Source: Hysterangium stoloniferum (Eukaryota; Basidiomycota; Agaricomycetes; Hysterangiales; Hysterangiaceae). From it: a stretch of 64,000 bases of DNA. A program made the position numbers and the translations under genes. The notes below the pieces were generated by a model. It was not told the origin of the DNA. It was given only the letters and a program-made list of their open reading frames with translations, and did not search any database. Position 1 is the stretch's first letter; each line of letters starts with the position of its first letter. Below, piece by piece: positions 1-10,249 of this stretch. The stretch covers positions 310,001 through 374,000 of the forward strand of contig WHVD01000082.1 in NCBI GenBank assembly GCA_015178975.1, given 5' to 3'.

Positions 1-3000
1 GAGGCAGGCATAGACATAGATTTTGGGAGTCTTTTGGGCTTTGCTTTATGAATGACCACCTGGCCTTCACTATCAGACTCTACTCTTTGAAGGTATCTTT
101 GAGAATACTTCTGTTGGGGATAGGATGCCTCATCATCCTCATCAGATTGGATTGATATATGAGATTGATTACCATTTTGTCTTTTGAATGTACTAGATGC
201 ATTTGGAGTGATTTGAATTTGAATATCAAGCCTATTGGGGTTTGTAAGCCAAAAGCATTTCTCTGATGGAAATAGAGAAAAGATAGTAGCATTTAGAGTG
301 GCTTGAAGCAGTGTTGCTGAAGAATTGTAGTTTAAAAGAATATGGTGATTAGCCAAGACTTTTTTTTGTATTTTCTGAAACTCTTCCTGAGCTCTAATTC
401 CACCTTGCAACACATATATAACAGCACTGGTATATGAAGATATGCCTGAAACTGTCTGAATCTTCTCTTCAAGGTATTGTGATATGGTACCTTTTTGTAT
501 TTTTACTGAGGATCCTGAATGTTGTAAACCATCATGCTCGTAGATAGCATTGCCATTATGGAACCTTGATGTAAAGTGTTGAACAGATGGTGAATAGATG
601 GCTTTGCCTACAAGGTTGTAGTGGAGACCTTCTAGATGGGTTGAATTCTGAAATAATTTGAGCTTTTTAGGCAGACACCATGTCTCTGTCAAGCCCTCAT
701 AATCCAGGGACAAAACAAGCATGATAGGAATGTGTATCCAGATTTCCATTATAGATTGTAAATTGCCATTTGCCATCTGGTAGTGTTTGAGTTGAAGATA
801 GTGAATTGTTCATTTCTTTGGCAGGCTGGTGAGTTGATAATGGGCCTCTTCTTGGGTTTTACAAGAGCGGAGTTGGATTATTTGGGCTTCAAGAAATGGA
901 AGTGTTGAATTATCACAAGAATGGTTATGAAACTCTTGAATAGCCCTCTCAAACCAACCCATGAGAACATCAGGCTCATTAATTGCTTTAATAAACCTCT
1001 TTTGAAGGAGTTGTTCACATAACTGATCACATTTGGTAGAAATCAATATACTTTCTTGACCATTGAATACCTCACCAACAGGAATCAAATGCTCTTCAAA
1101 AATATGGTATAAAAAAGAGAGTAATAACTGAGTATCCAGTTGTGAAAGATTTTGACGTAATGCTGGCTAATGGTGATCAACTGCCTGGTATATGAGTTCA
1201 AGAGAAGTATCCAACCAATAGGAGTTTTCCTTCCATTGGTATCCTGGCAATTGTGTCATAACTGATCAATATCCTACTAGTACTACTGGAGTCAAAACAG
1301 ATTTCTTTTTCCTGCCTTTAGTACCAAGAATAAGTGCCTTAGCAGTATCTGGTGGGTGACCATCATTTTGAAATCTTTTAGAAGTTGGATTTCGGTGGAC
1401 TTTAGTTCATCCTAACCGATGAGTATTCTTTGTCCAAGGTTTCATAGTCCCATATGCCACTGGTATTCCTGATTGTTTGGCAATGCCCTGGATCTCTAGA
1501 AGATTCACAAATGAAAATAATCCCTCTAGACCTTCCATAAGTCCTAAATTACAACCAAGCACACTGTAAAGTCTAAAATGCATGGCTTCCTCAGCATTTG
1601 TAGTATCTGGTAGTTGCTTGCAGAGAGCTTCTTTCATGGTTCCAAATGGCTTAAAAAGCATTCAGGAAGGTCTGTCCTGCTGCCACCAATCCATCCAGTT
1701 TTTAACACCTGGAAAGTCACATATAAGTGCTGCAGCATGTGCTTTAAAGGCCTCTGCATTGATAGTCTCTAACAAACCTAGAGCATGTGATTCAAAAGTG
1801 TCCTGTAGCTGGGGTTGTACCACACCACTAATCCTTTTGAGACAAGTGATGCTGGTACGAAAATGCTGATAGCATCCTTTCAAAAGTGAGTTTGCTGCCT
1901 TAGTGTTAAGAACTGAAAACTGACTAATGTTGGTTGGCCGACGGGGACCGATCGGAAGGACTTGGCTTCAGCTTATGTGCTGCGCCCTCGCAAATAACCG
2001 TTGAGTGTCCTTAAATTTTGGACAGGCAAAGACTAATCCTAATGAGTACCTTTCAGCGAACTACTGATCGGAACTGAAGGATAAGTCGAGTGTCGGGCCA
2101 AAGGATCAGGACCAAGAGTGGGCGAGCGCATGCGAAGGTGGATGATGGAATTCTAAGTATGAGACTTCTAGAGGCGTAAGAGAGTATTCTGAGTTGATAT
2201 TCTGATTGCCTAGTAGCTACAACCACAGCGGGTTCATATACATACAAGTATCAGGCGTCTAGAAAATACTAACTAGGAGAAGAATGGAAAACGGTATCAA
2301 CAATAAGCTTGACTAGGAATGGGAAGTTTATGATTAGTTCGGAGGCCGTGAAATAACTAAAAATGGATTTACAAAGAAAGGAAATAGTTCGAGGGTTACA
2401 AATATATATAGACATATGTGAAACATATGATAGAGCGGATCATCATAATAAAAGGGGACATATCAGAGTTTAACCAGATAGTTTGAGTATATTTTGATGT
2501 GGGCGTAAATGGAGTTTGATCACTGTGAAAGCATACGTCAACATCGGGAGCCGATGGTCTCCAATATAATGACTTGGACAGTAACTTGAATCGTCGATAG
2601 GTGGCAATAACCTTGGGGACCAATCAGGCTGCAACATGGTCGTAACACTTAGTTAATTCCTCATTATTTTGTGTATTACCTTCCATAGTTGACCAAAACT
2701 GAATAAAAGCCTCCACAAAGCCATTTGCCTGAGCTTGACTGAAATCAACACCACATGCAACCATTTCATCAGTTAATTGGTATCCCTGCTTCTGACATTG
2801 AGAGGCAATACTTTAAAACAGCATTAGAAAGTGTATTCAATAATGATTGGAAGTAGTGCCATTAGCTGCTGAGAAGAGAACTGGAACCCAACAATAAAGA
2901 TGTTGAGAATATACAGATGATACCATAAGCACCTAATCACTCATTCTCCAATAGCCATGTGCAGCATCAGAGACAAATCCATGGACAGCATCATACTGAA

Positions 3001-3063
3001 CAACATTTATAGTTTCCATATTTCTGAACCTCATCCTTGTTCCATATTTGGTAACTGACAGGT
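1..3063 (-). pseudogene. Degenerate transposase-like ORF of a multicopy fungal TE family
   Basis: Read on the minus strand from about 3,060 down to the window edge. Conceptual translation gives a continuous but broken protein. An upstream block at about 2,990-2,820 has a pattern like DAAHGYW...SVYSQHLYCWVPVLFSAANG. A middle block at 2,800-2,653 contains FVEAFIQFWS. Next come FPGVKNWMDWW and PDTTNAEEAMH at 1,883-1,407, then a charged tail from 1,088 down. From memory this order resembles a repetitive Agaricomycete family thought to be MULE-like transposases, but I could not search it. It is dead: an in-frame TGA at 1,662-1,664 and other stops and shifts break it, and the solo LTR at 1,904-2,647 splits it. 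Joining across that LTR restores EELTKAANSLLKGC in frame, which supports the reading. It may continue past base 1. Confidence 0.55.
1904..2647 (-). mobile_element. Solo LTR, 744 bp, TSD CTTAG
   Basis: The ends are TGTTAAG... and ...GTAACA, and the element is flanked by the 5-bp duplication CTTAG (1,899-1,903 and 2,648-2,652). On the minus strand it carries the ATAAGCTGAAGCC motif shared with the LTRs near 4.2 and 5.1 kb and with the copia leader near 30.9 kb. Removing it with one TSD copy restores the reading frame of the surrounding TE ORF, so the boundaries are firm. No internal region remains, as expected after LTR-LTR recombination. Confidence 0.88.
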
Positions 3064-3879
3064 TAACAGTTATTCATTCGCTTGTTTATTGTTCTTGTTG
3101 TATTTCTGTTTTGGAATCTTCATCCTAATCTGCCTTATTATACTTCTAGATTTGTAGTACAATTACTGGAACATCTATATAGTCTTCCATAGCCATGTAC
3201 TTACTGTAATGTATTATTACTATTTAGCGTACTTGTAAACTCTTTTTACTTGAGTTAAGTAGCATAGCTTGAGAAAGGAGATTCAAATTCAAATTAATCT
3301 GTATGTAGGAGTTTTGTCAATTAAATCAGTATCCACTTTTATTCAACTATGTGCTCATGTCCCTTTTCCGAGGAGAAAGCTCAACTCAAGGAAACAAGAC
3401 GGTCAACAGATTGGCAAGGAGAGTATCCAACTTAAGCACAATGTTTGGACCTGGTAGGCAAGTGTAGCTAAATGAGCAAGTGATGTGATATTGAATTATT
3501 CTAAATACATGATTTGAGCCTGTATTTATACTAGTCCAGGATCCTGCTTACTAAGTAATGTGACTAGGAGAATGAGTCAGTATTTCCCATACTTGACTCA
3601 TAAGTGTATTTTCAGAGTCATCCAACCAGCTATGGCTATGTATCTGAGTCATAGCTCTGATCATAACTCATTGCATAGTCATATTGATATGACTCACCAA
3701 TGAGTCAGTTCCTTCAATATGTAGTCAAGGAGAAGGGGTAGATTGCATACTATAAGGGCTAGAGATACCTTATTAGCATGTAATAATCCATGACTCTGCT
3801 GGTTTCCATGGCAATGCCACCTAGCTACTTAGGGTCAAGATATGCTAATTCTAGGGTTTAGAGCTAGCAATAAATCTTA
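3064..3879. other. AT-rich non-coding stretch with a cluster of TGASTCA sites
   Basis: No credible gene was seen. Five exact TGAGTCA/TGACTCA heptamers fall between 3,573 and 3,707 (starts 3,573, 3,594, 3,645, 3,690, 3,701). This heptamer is the consensus of Gcn4/AP-1-type bZIP factors in fungi. The stretch lies upstream of an LTR-like segment, so it could be the U3 region of a decayed LTR element. That link is inference. Confidence 0.45.
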
Positions 3880-4347
3880 TGTTATCAGAACAATGGCATC
3901 TTAAACTCTTGAGCCAAAGTTAAAGGATCCAGTCCTCTACTATTTGACTAATGTCCCTTAAAGGTTAAACAAAGAAACAAAGTGATAAAATATATGACAC
4001 TTACTCTTTAGTTTTAATCTCGAATTAGTTTGTATCTCTTCTGTCTTTCTGTACACTCAATCTTCAGAACTCTCTGGACTCCGGATATCCAGAACTCCCA
4101 GAACTTCCAAGTATCTGTAAACATTCCGACATATATTCATCCTCTGAAATATGGACACCCGAGTGAGTGCACAAGGGGGCAGCATATAAGCTGAAGCCAA
4201 GTCCATCTGTACTCTGGTAATATTCTGATACTCCTGTTACTAATCCCCAGAGACTCCTGAACTAATTCTCCGAAACTCCAAGGACATATTTCTGGGAAGT
4301 GTCCAGAATATCCCCAGAAAATCTGCCCTGAGATCTGGAACTTAACA
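3880..4347 (+). mobile_element. LTR-like segment, plus orientation, 5' edge uncertain
   Basis: The 3' half (about 4,090-4,347) matches the leader of the copia-type element at about 30,840-31,146. Both share GAAATATGGACACCC, AAGCTGAAGCCAAGTCCATCT and an end in GGAACTTAACA. TGTTATC at 3,880 is the best candidate 5' end. No TSD is visible with these edges, so the left limit may be wrong or truncated. Confidence 0.45.
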
Positions 4348-4988
4348 GGAGCTGAGGGAGCAATAATGGTAATGTTGGGCTTTGGTGGTAATTTTGATAA
4401 AGGAATTGAGGGAGTAGTAATGGTAATGTTGGGAATTGGTGGCTTGGAAGCAATATCATCAGGAACAGTCTGAGATTGGGCTTGGGAATTGAATATAGAT
4501 AGGTTGATATAATTTGGATTTAAAAAATAACCAAAAGGATTTCCTGTCAATAATGAATTCATTATTCTGTATTAAATAATTGAGTATAGCTTGTACATAC
4601 AGGTCGTAACCAGGTAACATCCTAGGTAGATAAGGTCCATGATGGTACAGTCCAACAACCACATACAGTAGGTATATAATTTGTAAAATAAAGACATCAC
4701 TAAGGGAAACTTGGCATACCTTTTCCAGGAATAGATACTTTTGGTTTATTGTCTTTGGTATTGACAATATCAGGCCTAGAATGAAATCCAAATAGTTTGT
4801 GAAAATGATGGAACAGAAACTATATAAATAATACATGAGAATCAGTTCAAAAAAAATGTTATGATGATATACCATTAGAGAAATATGTAAGAGGAATAAC
4901 TGAATACTGTGGATTTCAGGAAGTCCAGTAAGCAGTGTATTGTATATATATTTCCCTGACTGGTATAATATAATCTGTTGCTGTGGGA
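4348..4988. other. TE-derived intergenic sequence
   Basis: The minus strand encodes a short proline- and threonine-rich stretch with a repeated PNITI motif (about 4,560-4,350). It looks like the end of a TE structural ORF cut by the LTR-like segment on its left. Nothing else could be supported. Confidence 0.3.
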
Positions 4989-4993
4989 GTGAC

Positions 4994-5534
4994 TGTTAAG
5001 TGCCGTGTCAGGAACTTATTCCAGAACTATTGGAAAGCCACCGGGAAGTCGGAAACTATCAGATAGGGTCAAGACGTCGGCTTCAGCTTATGTGCTGCAC
5101 CTCTACGCAAACGCTCAAAGTCCTTAATTTCAGAGGTGAGACTTACAATAGAAGATAGGATATTCAGAGTTCCGAAGAGTTCCGAATATTGAGCATACAG
5201 AAAGATGGAAGAAGGAATAAGAAACTAAGTCAATATCAGATCTAAGGTAAAGTACAAATTCGCAGAAACTAATATAAGTCTTCTTGTTATTGTACTACAA
5301 ACTGAGACCATAATAAGATGGAAACAGAAGTATTCTTAAAACGGAAATACAATAAGACATATCGGGGAGACAATATTCTGAAATGGGAATACAACAGACA
5401 AATGAGTGAATATTTGTCGATGGACAAATTACCAAATGCAGAACAAGAGAAGAGTGTGGAAGATATGGTAACTATGATGTTCTGTAGTTGGAGATCGGAA
5501 GTCGGATTGAAACATCCAGGAACAGGTCATAACA
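4994..5534 (-). mobile_element. Solo LTR, 541 bp, TSD GTGAC
   Basis: The ends are TGTTAAG... and ...CATAACA, with perfect 5-bp duplications GTGAC at 4,989-4,993 and 5,535-5,539. On the minus strand it starts TGTTATGACC, almost the same as the TGTTACGACC start of the 1,904-2,647 LTR, and it contains the same AAGCTGAAGCC motif. It belongs to the same broad LTR family but is shorter and diverged. Confidence 0.88.
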
Positions 5535-5539
5535 GTGAC

Positions 5540-5927
5540 CAAAACAGATAAATACTAAACCTACACCTTAGAGTCTAGAGTGGAAGCCACTCACACTGTA
5601 TAAGTGAAAGAGGTAACTTCTCACTGTCTTAATCCAGGTACTCCTAACCTAATCAAAGAGCAAGCTATAAAAAATAAGAAAAAGAGACAACTATCTAAGA
5701 GGAAGGATAGTACCTTTCCAAAGTAAGAGATTCCCAAACTCTTACAGAAGTGTAGAATAACTGGAAAGAAACAATGCTCAATAACAGTGGATAGTATAAA
5801 AACTGATTAGAGTGTCACCGAATGATATAGTGTGCTTTGGGTCAGGACTTGCAAATATTGACTGTCAAGGCTCGAAAGTTTTTCAAACTCCGACATTGAA
5901 TCTCACTGTGTAGGTGCCGCGAACTGC
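5540..5927. other. Intergenic, no gene seen
   Basis: AT-rich sequence with stops in all frames. I see no LTR ends, RNA gene or conserved ORF. Confidence 0.4.
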
Positions 5928-6262
5928 TGTGAGGGGTGCCGCGAAAAGTGGACAATTGCCGCGAATATACATTTTGGCTTCAAACTAAAACATAGCTATA
6001 TTTCGAATGCCAATACTCAAAATACCATTTTAAATGATATATACTCTTAAGAAAGTGGCTAATTCACAATTTTAAACATTAAAACCCAGTCTTAAAGTAA
6101 GTTAGCAGAGCCCCAGTAGACATATGATATATTATGAAGAATATATACAAAACTATATTTATTTTATGCTAGTTAAATGCGTATTTGAGGGCATTTTGAG
6201 GTGTTGCGGCACTTGCGCGGCAGCGCGACACCTTGCGCGGCAGAGCGACACCTTGCGCGGCA
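5928..6262. mobile_element. MITE-like element with inverted clusters of TGCCGCG
   Basis: The left arm (about 5,930-5,985) holds three TGCCGCGAA-type units about 20-25 bp apart. The right arm (about 6,200-6,262) holds three TGCCGCGCA units in inverted orientation at a 20-bp period. Between them are about 220 bases of AT-rich DNA without a gene. Clustered terminal motifs in inverted arms around an AT-rich core are typical of non-autonomous DNA transposons with subterminal repeats. No TSD could be fixed. Confidence 0.45.
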
Positions 6263-6402
6263 CTTTCCCATGGCCCACACCGGTTGTGATCCCCGCCAAG
6301 ATAACCTGCTTCTTGCCCGTCGCCTTGACGGCTTTCCGGAATTCGGCATTGTCCCAGGCATCAACCTCGCCGTTGCGCTTGATCCAAGGTGCATCAGGGT
6401 AT
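6262..6402 (-). pseudogene. Fragment of an isochorismatase-family (YcaC-like) hydrolase
   Basis: The minus-strand frame gives about 45 residues containing WIKRNGEVDAWDN, FRKAVKATGKKQVILAGI and TTGVGHGK. This matches the well-known core of cysteine-dependent isochorismatase-fold hydrolases, where a segment like AWDNxxFxxAVKATGxKxxxIAG leads to a catalytic motif TDVC. Here that motif reads TGVG, so both the Asp and the nucleophilic Cys are missing. The homology stops where the MITE-like repeats begin on the left. A stop codon precedes it on the right, close to a possible 3' splice site. It is a dead fragment, not a gene. Confidence 0.55.
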
Positions 6403-7247
6403 CCATTCTGCTATACTTCAAGACAAATGGGTATGTAAGTGATTATAGCTGGAAATCGGGGGTGGTAGGATGTCAGGAATGAGCAAGAGCAGAGCTCTCT
6501 TATCGAGTAACAGCTCTTACATGGCACACGCGAATGGGGAAGTCTTCAATCCGAAATAGAAGATCCAGTCTCTGACAGACGGACCAAGGCACTCCAATGA
6601 ACATGGCGCTACTTTTACCGGACATTGAGTGCAATGCCGAAGCAACGTCTGGTCCCTTCTAGAAGAGTGATACGTAAATGACAGTGTGCCTAAAATGATT
6701 CATATGACCTTCTATTGGTAATGCTTGTCTGGAAAGCATTGGCTAGAATTCACCAGGAAATGCAGCTAGTGTTAAGACTATAATTAATTCATTCGGCCTT
6801 TTGTGAAGTGGGATTTGGCAGTTACACACCCGGACTCGTGTTAAAAGGGTAGAATGGGGATCAGGACACATAATAGTGACCCTAGTGGACGAATAGACCA
6901 CCACTCGGACACGGACACAGACTGGTTACCAGAAGTAACCAAACTCAGATGGCCGCATACTGGACAGAGTACAGACATGGATAGGGACTATTATGGATAC
7001 ATGTGGGTACTTAGGGTTCTGAACCACAAATTCCAACAACTCAATGGTGCGGAGGCATCAAACCCTAAACCTTTCTTTTCTTTTTCAACTAAAACCCTAA
7101 CCGTGACAGACTACATAACTTGAACTGATATGCTAATGAACGTCCCATCCCTGCAGAGCGCACGAGCTTGGCGTGAGAGATTTGTTCGACATGCGCGAAA
7201 TTGCGCGCAGATCTCCTGCCAGTAACAGCGATACGTCACTTGTTTGT
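6403..7247. other. Intergenic, no gene seen
   Basis: No ORF with family resemblance, no RNA gene and no clear repeat was found. Confidence 0.35.
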
Positions 7248-7432
7248 AGCAAAGAGTCTATAACAGTCATCACGAGTCTATAACAGTCGCAAAGAGTCTA
7301 AAAGAGTCACAAAAAGTCCAAAAGAGTCGCAAAAAGTCCAAAAGAGTTGCAAACAGTCTATCAGAGTCGCACACAGTCGCAAATAATCACAAAGAGTCTA
7401 GAATAGTCACAAAAAGTCTAAAAGAGTTGCAC
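7248..7432. repeat. Imperfect minisatellite of AAGAGTC units
   Basis: A degenerate tandem array built on AAAGAGTCTA and AAAGAGTCGC half-units, with a period of about 9-10 bases and higher-order pairs of about 18-20. At least fifteen half-units are visible. It is not coding in any frame. Confidence 0.75.
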
Positions 7433-7439
7433 TCTAGCC

Positions 7440-7580
7440 TCCTGAAAACTTGCAAATCGCATTGAATATTCCCAAACACTTGCCAATTGTAATGAAACTG
7501 TATCTTTTCAAATATTTGCGAATCGCACTGAATTGCACTGTATCCTTTTGAATATTTGCGAATCGTGCTGAATTGCAAAA
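7440..7580. repeat. Short imperfect repeat of TTGCGAATCG blocks
   Basis: ATATTTGCGAATCG followed by CTGAATTGCA occurs twice (about 7,505 and 7,552). A more diverged unit (GCAAATCGCATTGAATAT) precedes at 7,451. The period is about 47-54 bases. It directly follows the AAGAGTC minisatellite. Confidence 0.55.
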
Positions 7581-8204
7581 CATCGGTTCAGGGTTTCTCA
7601 CCTTAAAAAACCTCTAAGAAACTCATGGAAAATCATCAATTTCTTCATGATTTCACAAACAGATTTTTTGAATTTCCATAGTGTTTGTGACCAAGGAAAA
7701 TTTTGTTGAAATATATAATTATTCAATGATTTTATGTATAATTAAAGTGTAAATTTCATCATGGTTTTCCCCTTGACAAAACATTAAAAAAACTTTGTCT
7801 TGGCTCAAGATTTTCTCAGGCAGAAAACCATAGTTTTCACTGAATTCCCTCAGGGGCAAAATTAAGTAGAAATATGTGGTTTTCAATTGATTTCTCTAGG
7901 CACATTATTACAGTTTTCATAGGATTTTGTTAGGTGGAAAAATCCTAACAAAATACAGGGTTTTCTAAAAGTTTTCTTATTCAGAAAATCCATAAAGAAT
8001 AGGCTATTTCCAACAATATTTCCTTATAATTTCCTGATGCAAATTTTTAGAATTTTCAGATCCAATTTTTGGCCTCAGAAAAACCTACTAAAACTCAGAA
8101 TTTTCAAAGAGTTTTTCAATTCACAAAACACTTAGAGAATTTGGCCAAATAACAAGATTTTCTGAAGGTTTTCCAACTCCAAAAATCTTGGGATGCCTCC
8201 AGTG
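7581..8204. other. AT-rich quasi-repetitive spacer
   Basis: Poly-T/poly-A rich DNA in which GTTTTC or GATTTTCT and the complementary GAAAA recur every 40-60 bases. No gene was found. Its right edge at 8,205 is the breakpoint where homology to the second duplication copy begins. Confidence 0.45.
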
Positions 8205-8878
8205 TAGTGTAATCTGACCCAGCGTATCAAGCGCAACCTTGGAAGTACACTCCAAGGAATCATTGTCACTGAACGTGTCGTCCCCAGCGGCTTTTTTAAA
8301 CTCAACAGTCATTTCTGTCTGTGTCATATCGGATAGGCCAGATCGCTTGGAATTGGCAGAAAATATTTGTATATCTGGCTTGACTTGTTTCCCTCCGAAG
8401 TCTACCGCAGGTGTGTCGTGAGCGTCCACGAGATCAAGGTTGGGACAAAATGGTGACATGAAATTAATCTATATCCTAAATAAATGCATGGAATCCAAAG
8501 GTGGCACAAAATTACGTACCCAAGGCTTGTACATCGCAAACTCGGAACTGGATTCGCTGAAAGATTTGTGTTTTTGCTGTGTTTCGGCGGTAATTTTGGG
8601 ACAGGGATTGGGAGCTCTAGGGAGGTATTGATTCAAGAAATGCTCTACTTTAACGGGACCGACAATTCGCCCAGATATTTCCCTGGACATCGCGGTGATC
8701 CTTTCATCTCTCGCTCGGTGCGTGGAAGAATATATCTGAGATGTTGAATGCTTCTTTAGAATAGGAGTGGCACCCAACTTGGTAGGATCCGCGGTAGGAC
8801 CCGACAGTGGTGTTTTTGGGTGGAAATTATGAGACGATGTCGTGGGTAATGTGTTCTTCGGCATTGAGTGGTAATGCA
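8205..8878 (-). pseudogene. FunK1 kinase copy C', N-terminal fragment
   Basis: Nearly identical to the N-terminal part of intact FunK1-C at 37,617-38,273. Exon 1 runs from the start at about 8,873 (MPKNTLP) to KPW at about 8,520, followed by the same short intron (donor GTACGT). Exon 2 runs from MSPFCPNLDLVDAH to DTLGQITL, where homology stops at the duplication breakpoint. There is no kinase core. Compared with C it has a 3-base insertion (extra Ala in SKVALDT) and a few substitutions such as ERT to ECT. It lacks everything after about residue 200 and cannot be functional. Confidence 0.9.
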
Positions 8879-8935
8879 AGTCCAGCCTTGTCCAACTCAG
8901 ACTGATATCTGCAAAGCTGTATGGTTGGGTGGGGG

Positions 8936-9020
8936 GAGAGCGTTAGCTCTCCGCGTAAGCATGGGAAGACTCACCGCTCACCCCACAAAGGCTGCCTACA
9001 AATGCGGCGAGGCTACGCCG
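8936..9020. repeat. Hairpin-forming terminal region of the DIRS-like element (left)
   Basis: Contains GAGAGCGTTAGCTCTC (perfect self-complementary arms) and GCGGCG-AGGCTA-CGCCGC, plus AAGCATGGGA, which recurs at the other end (14,911-14,920). Inverted or split terminal repeats are a family hallmark of DIRS elements. The exact repeat scheme could not be resolved. Confidence 0.5.
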
Positions 9021-9031
9021 CCCACCCAAAC

Positions 9032-10060
9032 CTAGGCAGCTGCTGTTCTGGCTGAAAGATTCCTCAAATGATGTGATGTGATTTGCTCGAAGGCCCTGAT
9101 GTACATTTGATATGCTAGTGACTTCCATCTGCCTGCTAACCTTACTATTTCGCGATCGACTCCCTGTGCCAGGAAAAAGGAAGCACCACCAATACGAAAT
9201 GAGTGGCCGAAGGATGTTCCCCATCCTTTTTGAGTAAGTATTGAATTTATCTGTTCGAGTGCTGCTGTTCTGACTACTGGTCTGATATCACCCTTGTTGT
9301 CTCGCCAGCAGAACAGTGGGTCGTCTGGCCCTGCTGGTACAACTCTCGGTAAGTTGATCAGGGCTTCTATCGGGCATGTTCCTTGTTGCTCTGTCAGGAA
9401 TACTGACTGTGTGCTACCAGCTTTGGCTGTTTTTGATGCAGGTAAGTCCAAGCGTGCATAGCCTTTTCCAATGTCGTCCTGACTAATCAGGGCATCCTTT
9501 CATTTCAGGTGCTTTCTGGTGTCAAAACGTGATCTAGACGGTATGGTGACTTTTCCGAAATGCATCAGCCCCCAAAAGGCACGTGTTGATACAGCCCAAA
9601 TGCAGGTGTCAAAGGGGTCCTCTAGGTTCAAGGACGTCTTTAATGTGAACAGCATACTCAACTTCACTGGGGGCCTTGGAGGCCATCTACGTGCACTGCC
9701 TTGTAGGTTATCTAACCCCCGCAGTGACCATTCTACTCTTGTGCACTCATCATCTGAAAGTGGCGGTGGCCACCCTTGGGCTATGTGCCAGGCCCTAATT
9801 GCTGACAGGTACTTTCATGTTACACTGACTGATATTGTTTCAAAGGCCGTCACAGCAGCTAGCTCCTCTCCCAGTAATGCTGGGTCTGCTGCCCATAATG
9901 CAAAGGAGTGTAAGACTGGGAAGGATGCTGGGAGCCTGTCTGATTCGGCCACAGAGAAAATATCGCAGAAGATGTGAAATTTGTGCAGGCCAGCTCCATA
10001 ACCATTTGCCTCCCTAAGTGAAGCTTCTGAGGCTAAGGATGCAATTGCCTGTAAGACTGG
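9032..10060 (-). pseudogene. Tyrosine recombinase of the DIRS-like element
   Basis: Minus-strand translation from about 10,060 gives a typical basidiomycete DIRS recombinase. The N-terminal SAM-like part includes KYLSAIRAWHIAQGWPPPLSD. The catalytic part includes DLPASKTAKAG, VVPAGPDDPLF, then GHSFRIGGASFFLAQG and RLAGRWKSLAYQMYIR. The H-x-x-R box, the second Arg (VRLAGRW) and the final Tyr (MYIR) are all present at 9,032-9,451, so the catalytic tetrad looks preserved there. Upstream, in-frame stops interrupt the protein (for example after SVSVT and after RKHLK). The open catalytic half alone is 139 codons. It would catalyse integration of a circular DNA copy. Confidence 0.85.
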
Positions 10061-10249
10061 ATGTCACATTGTGGATGGTGGTGGGATGTTGACCCCTTTC
10101 CATTTGAACAGTCTCTCACCTGCCTTACATGGCAGTCTGAGTGCCAATGGAATTACCTGCAACTGGCTCGGTGCTGGTGTTAGTAATGGAGGGGCAAACA
10201 GTGCTGATGTCAACACCAGTGCTACAATGATTGGATCCGATGCACTAGG

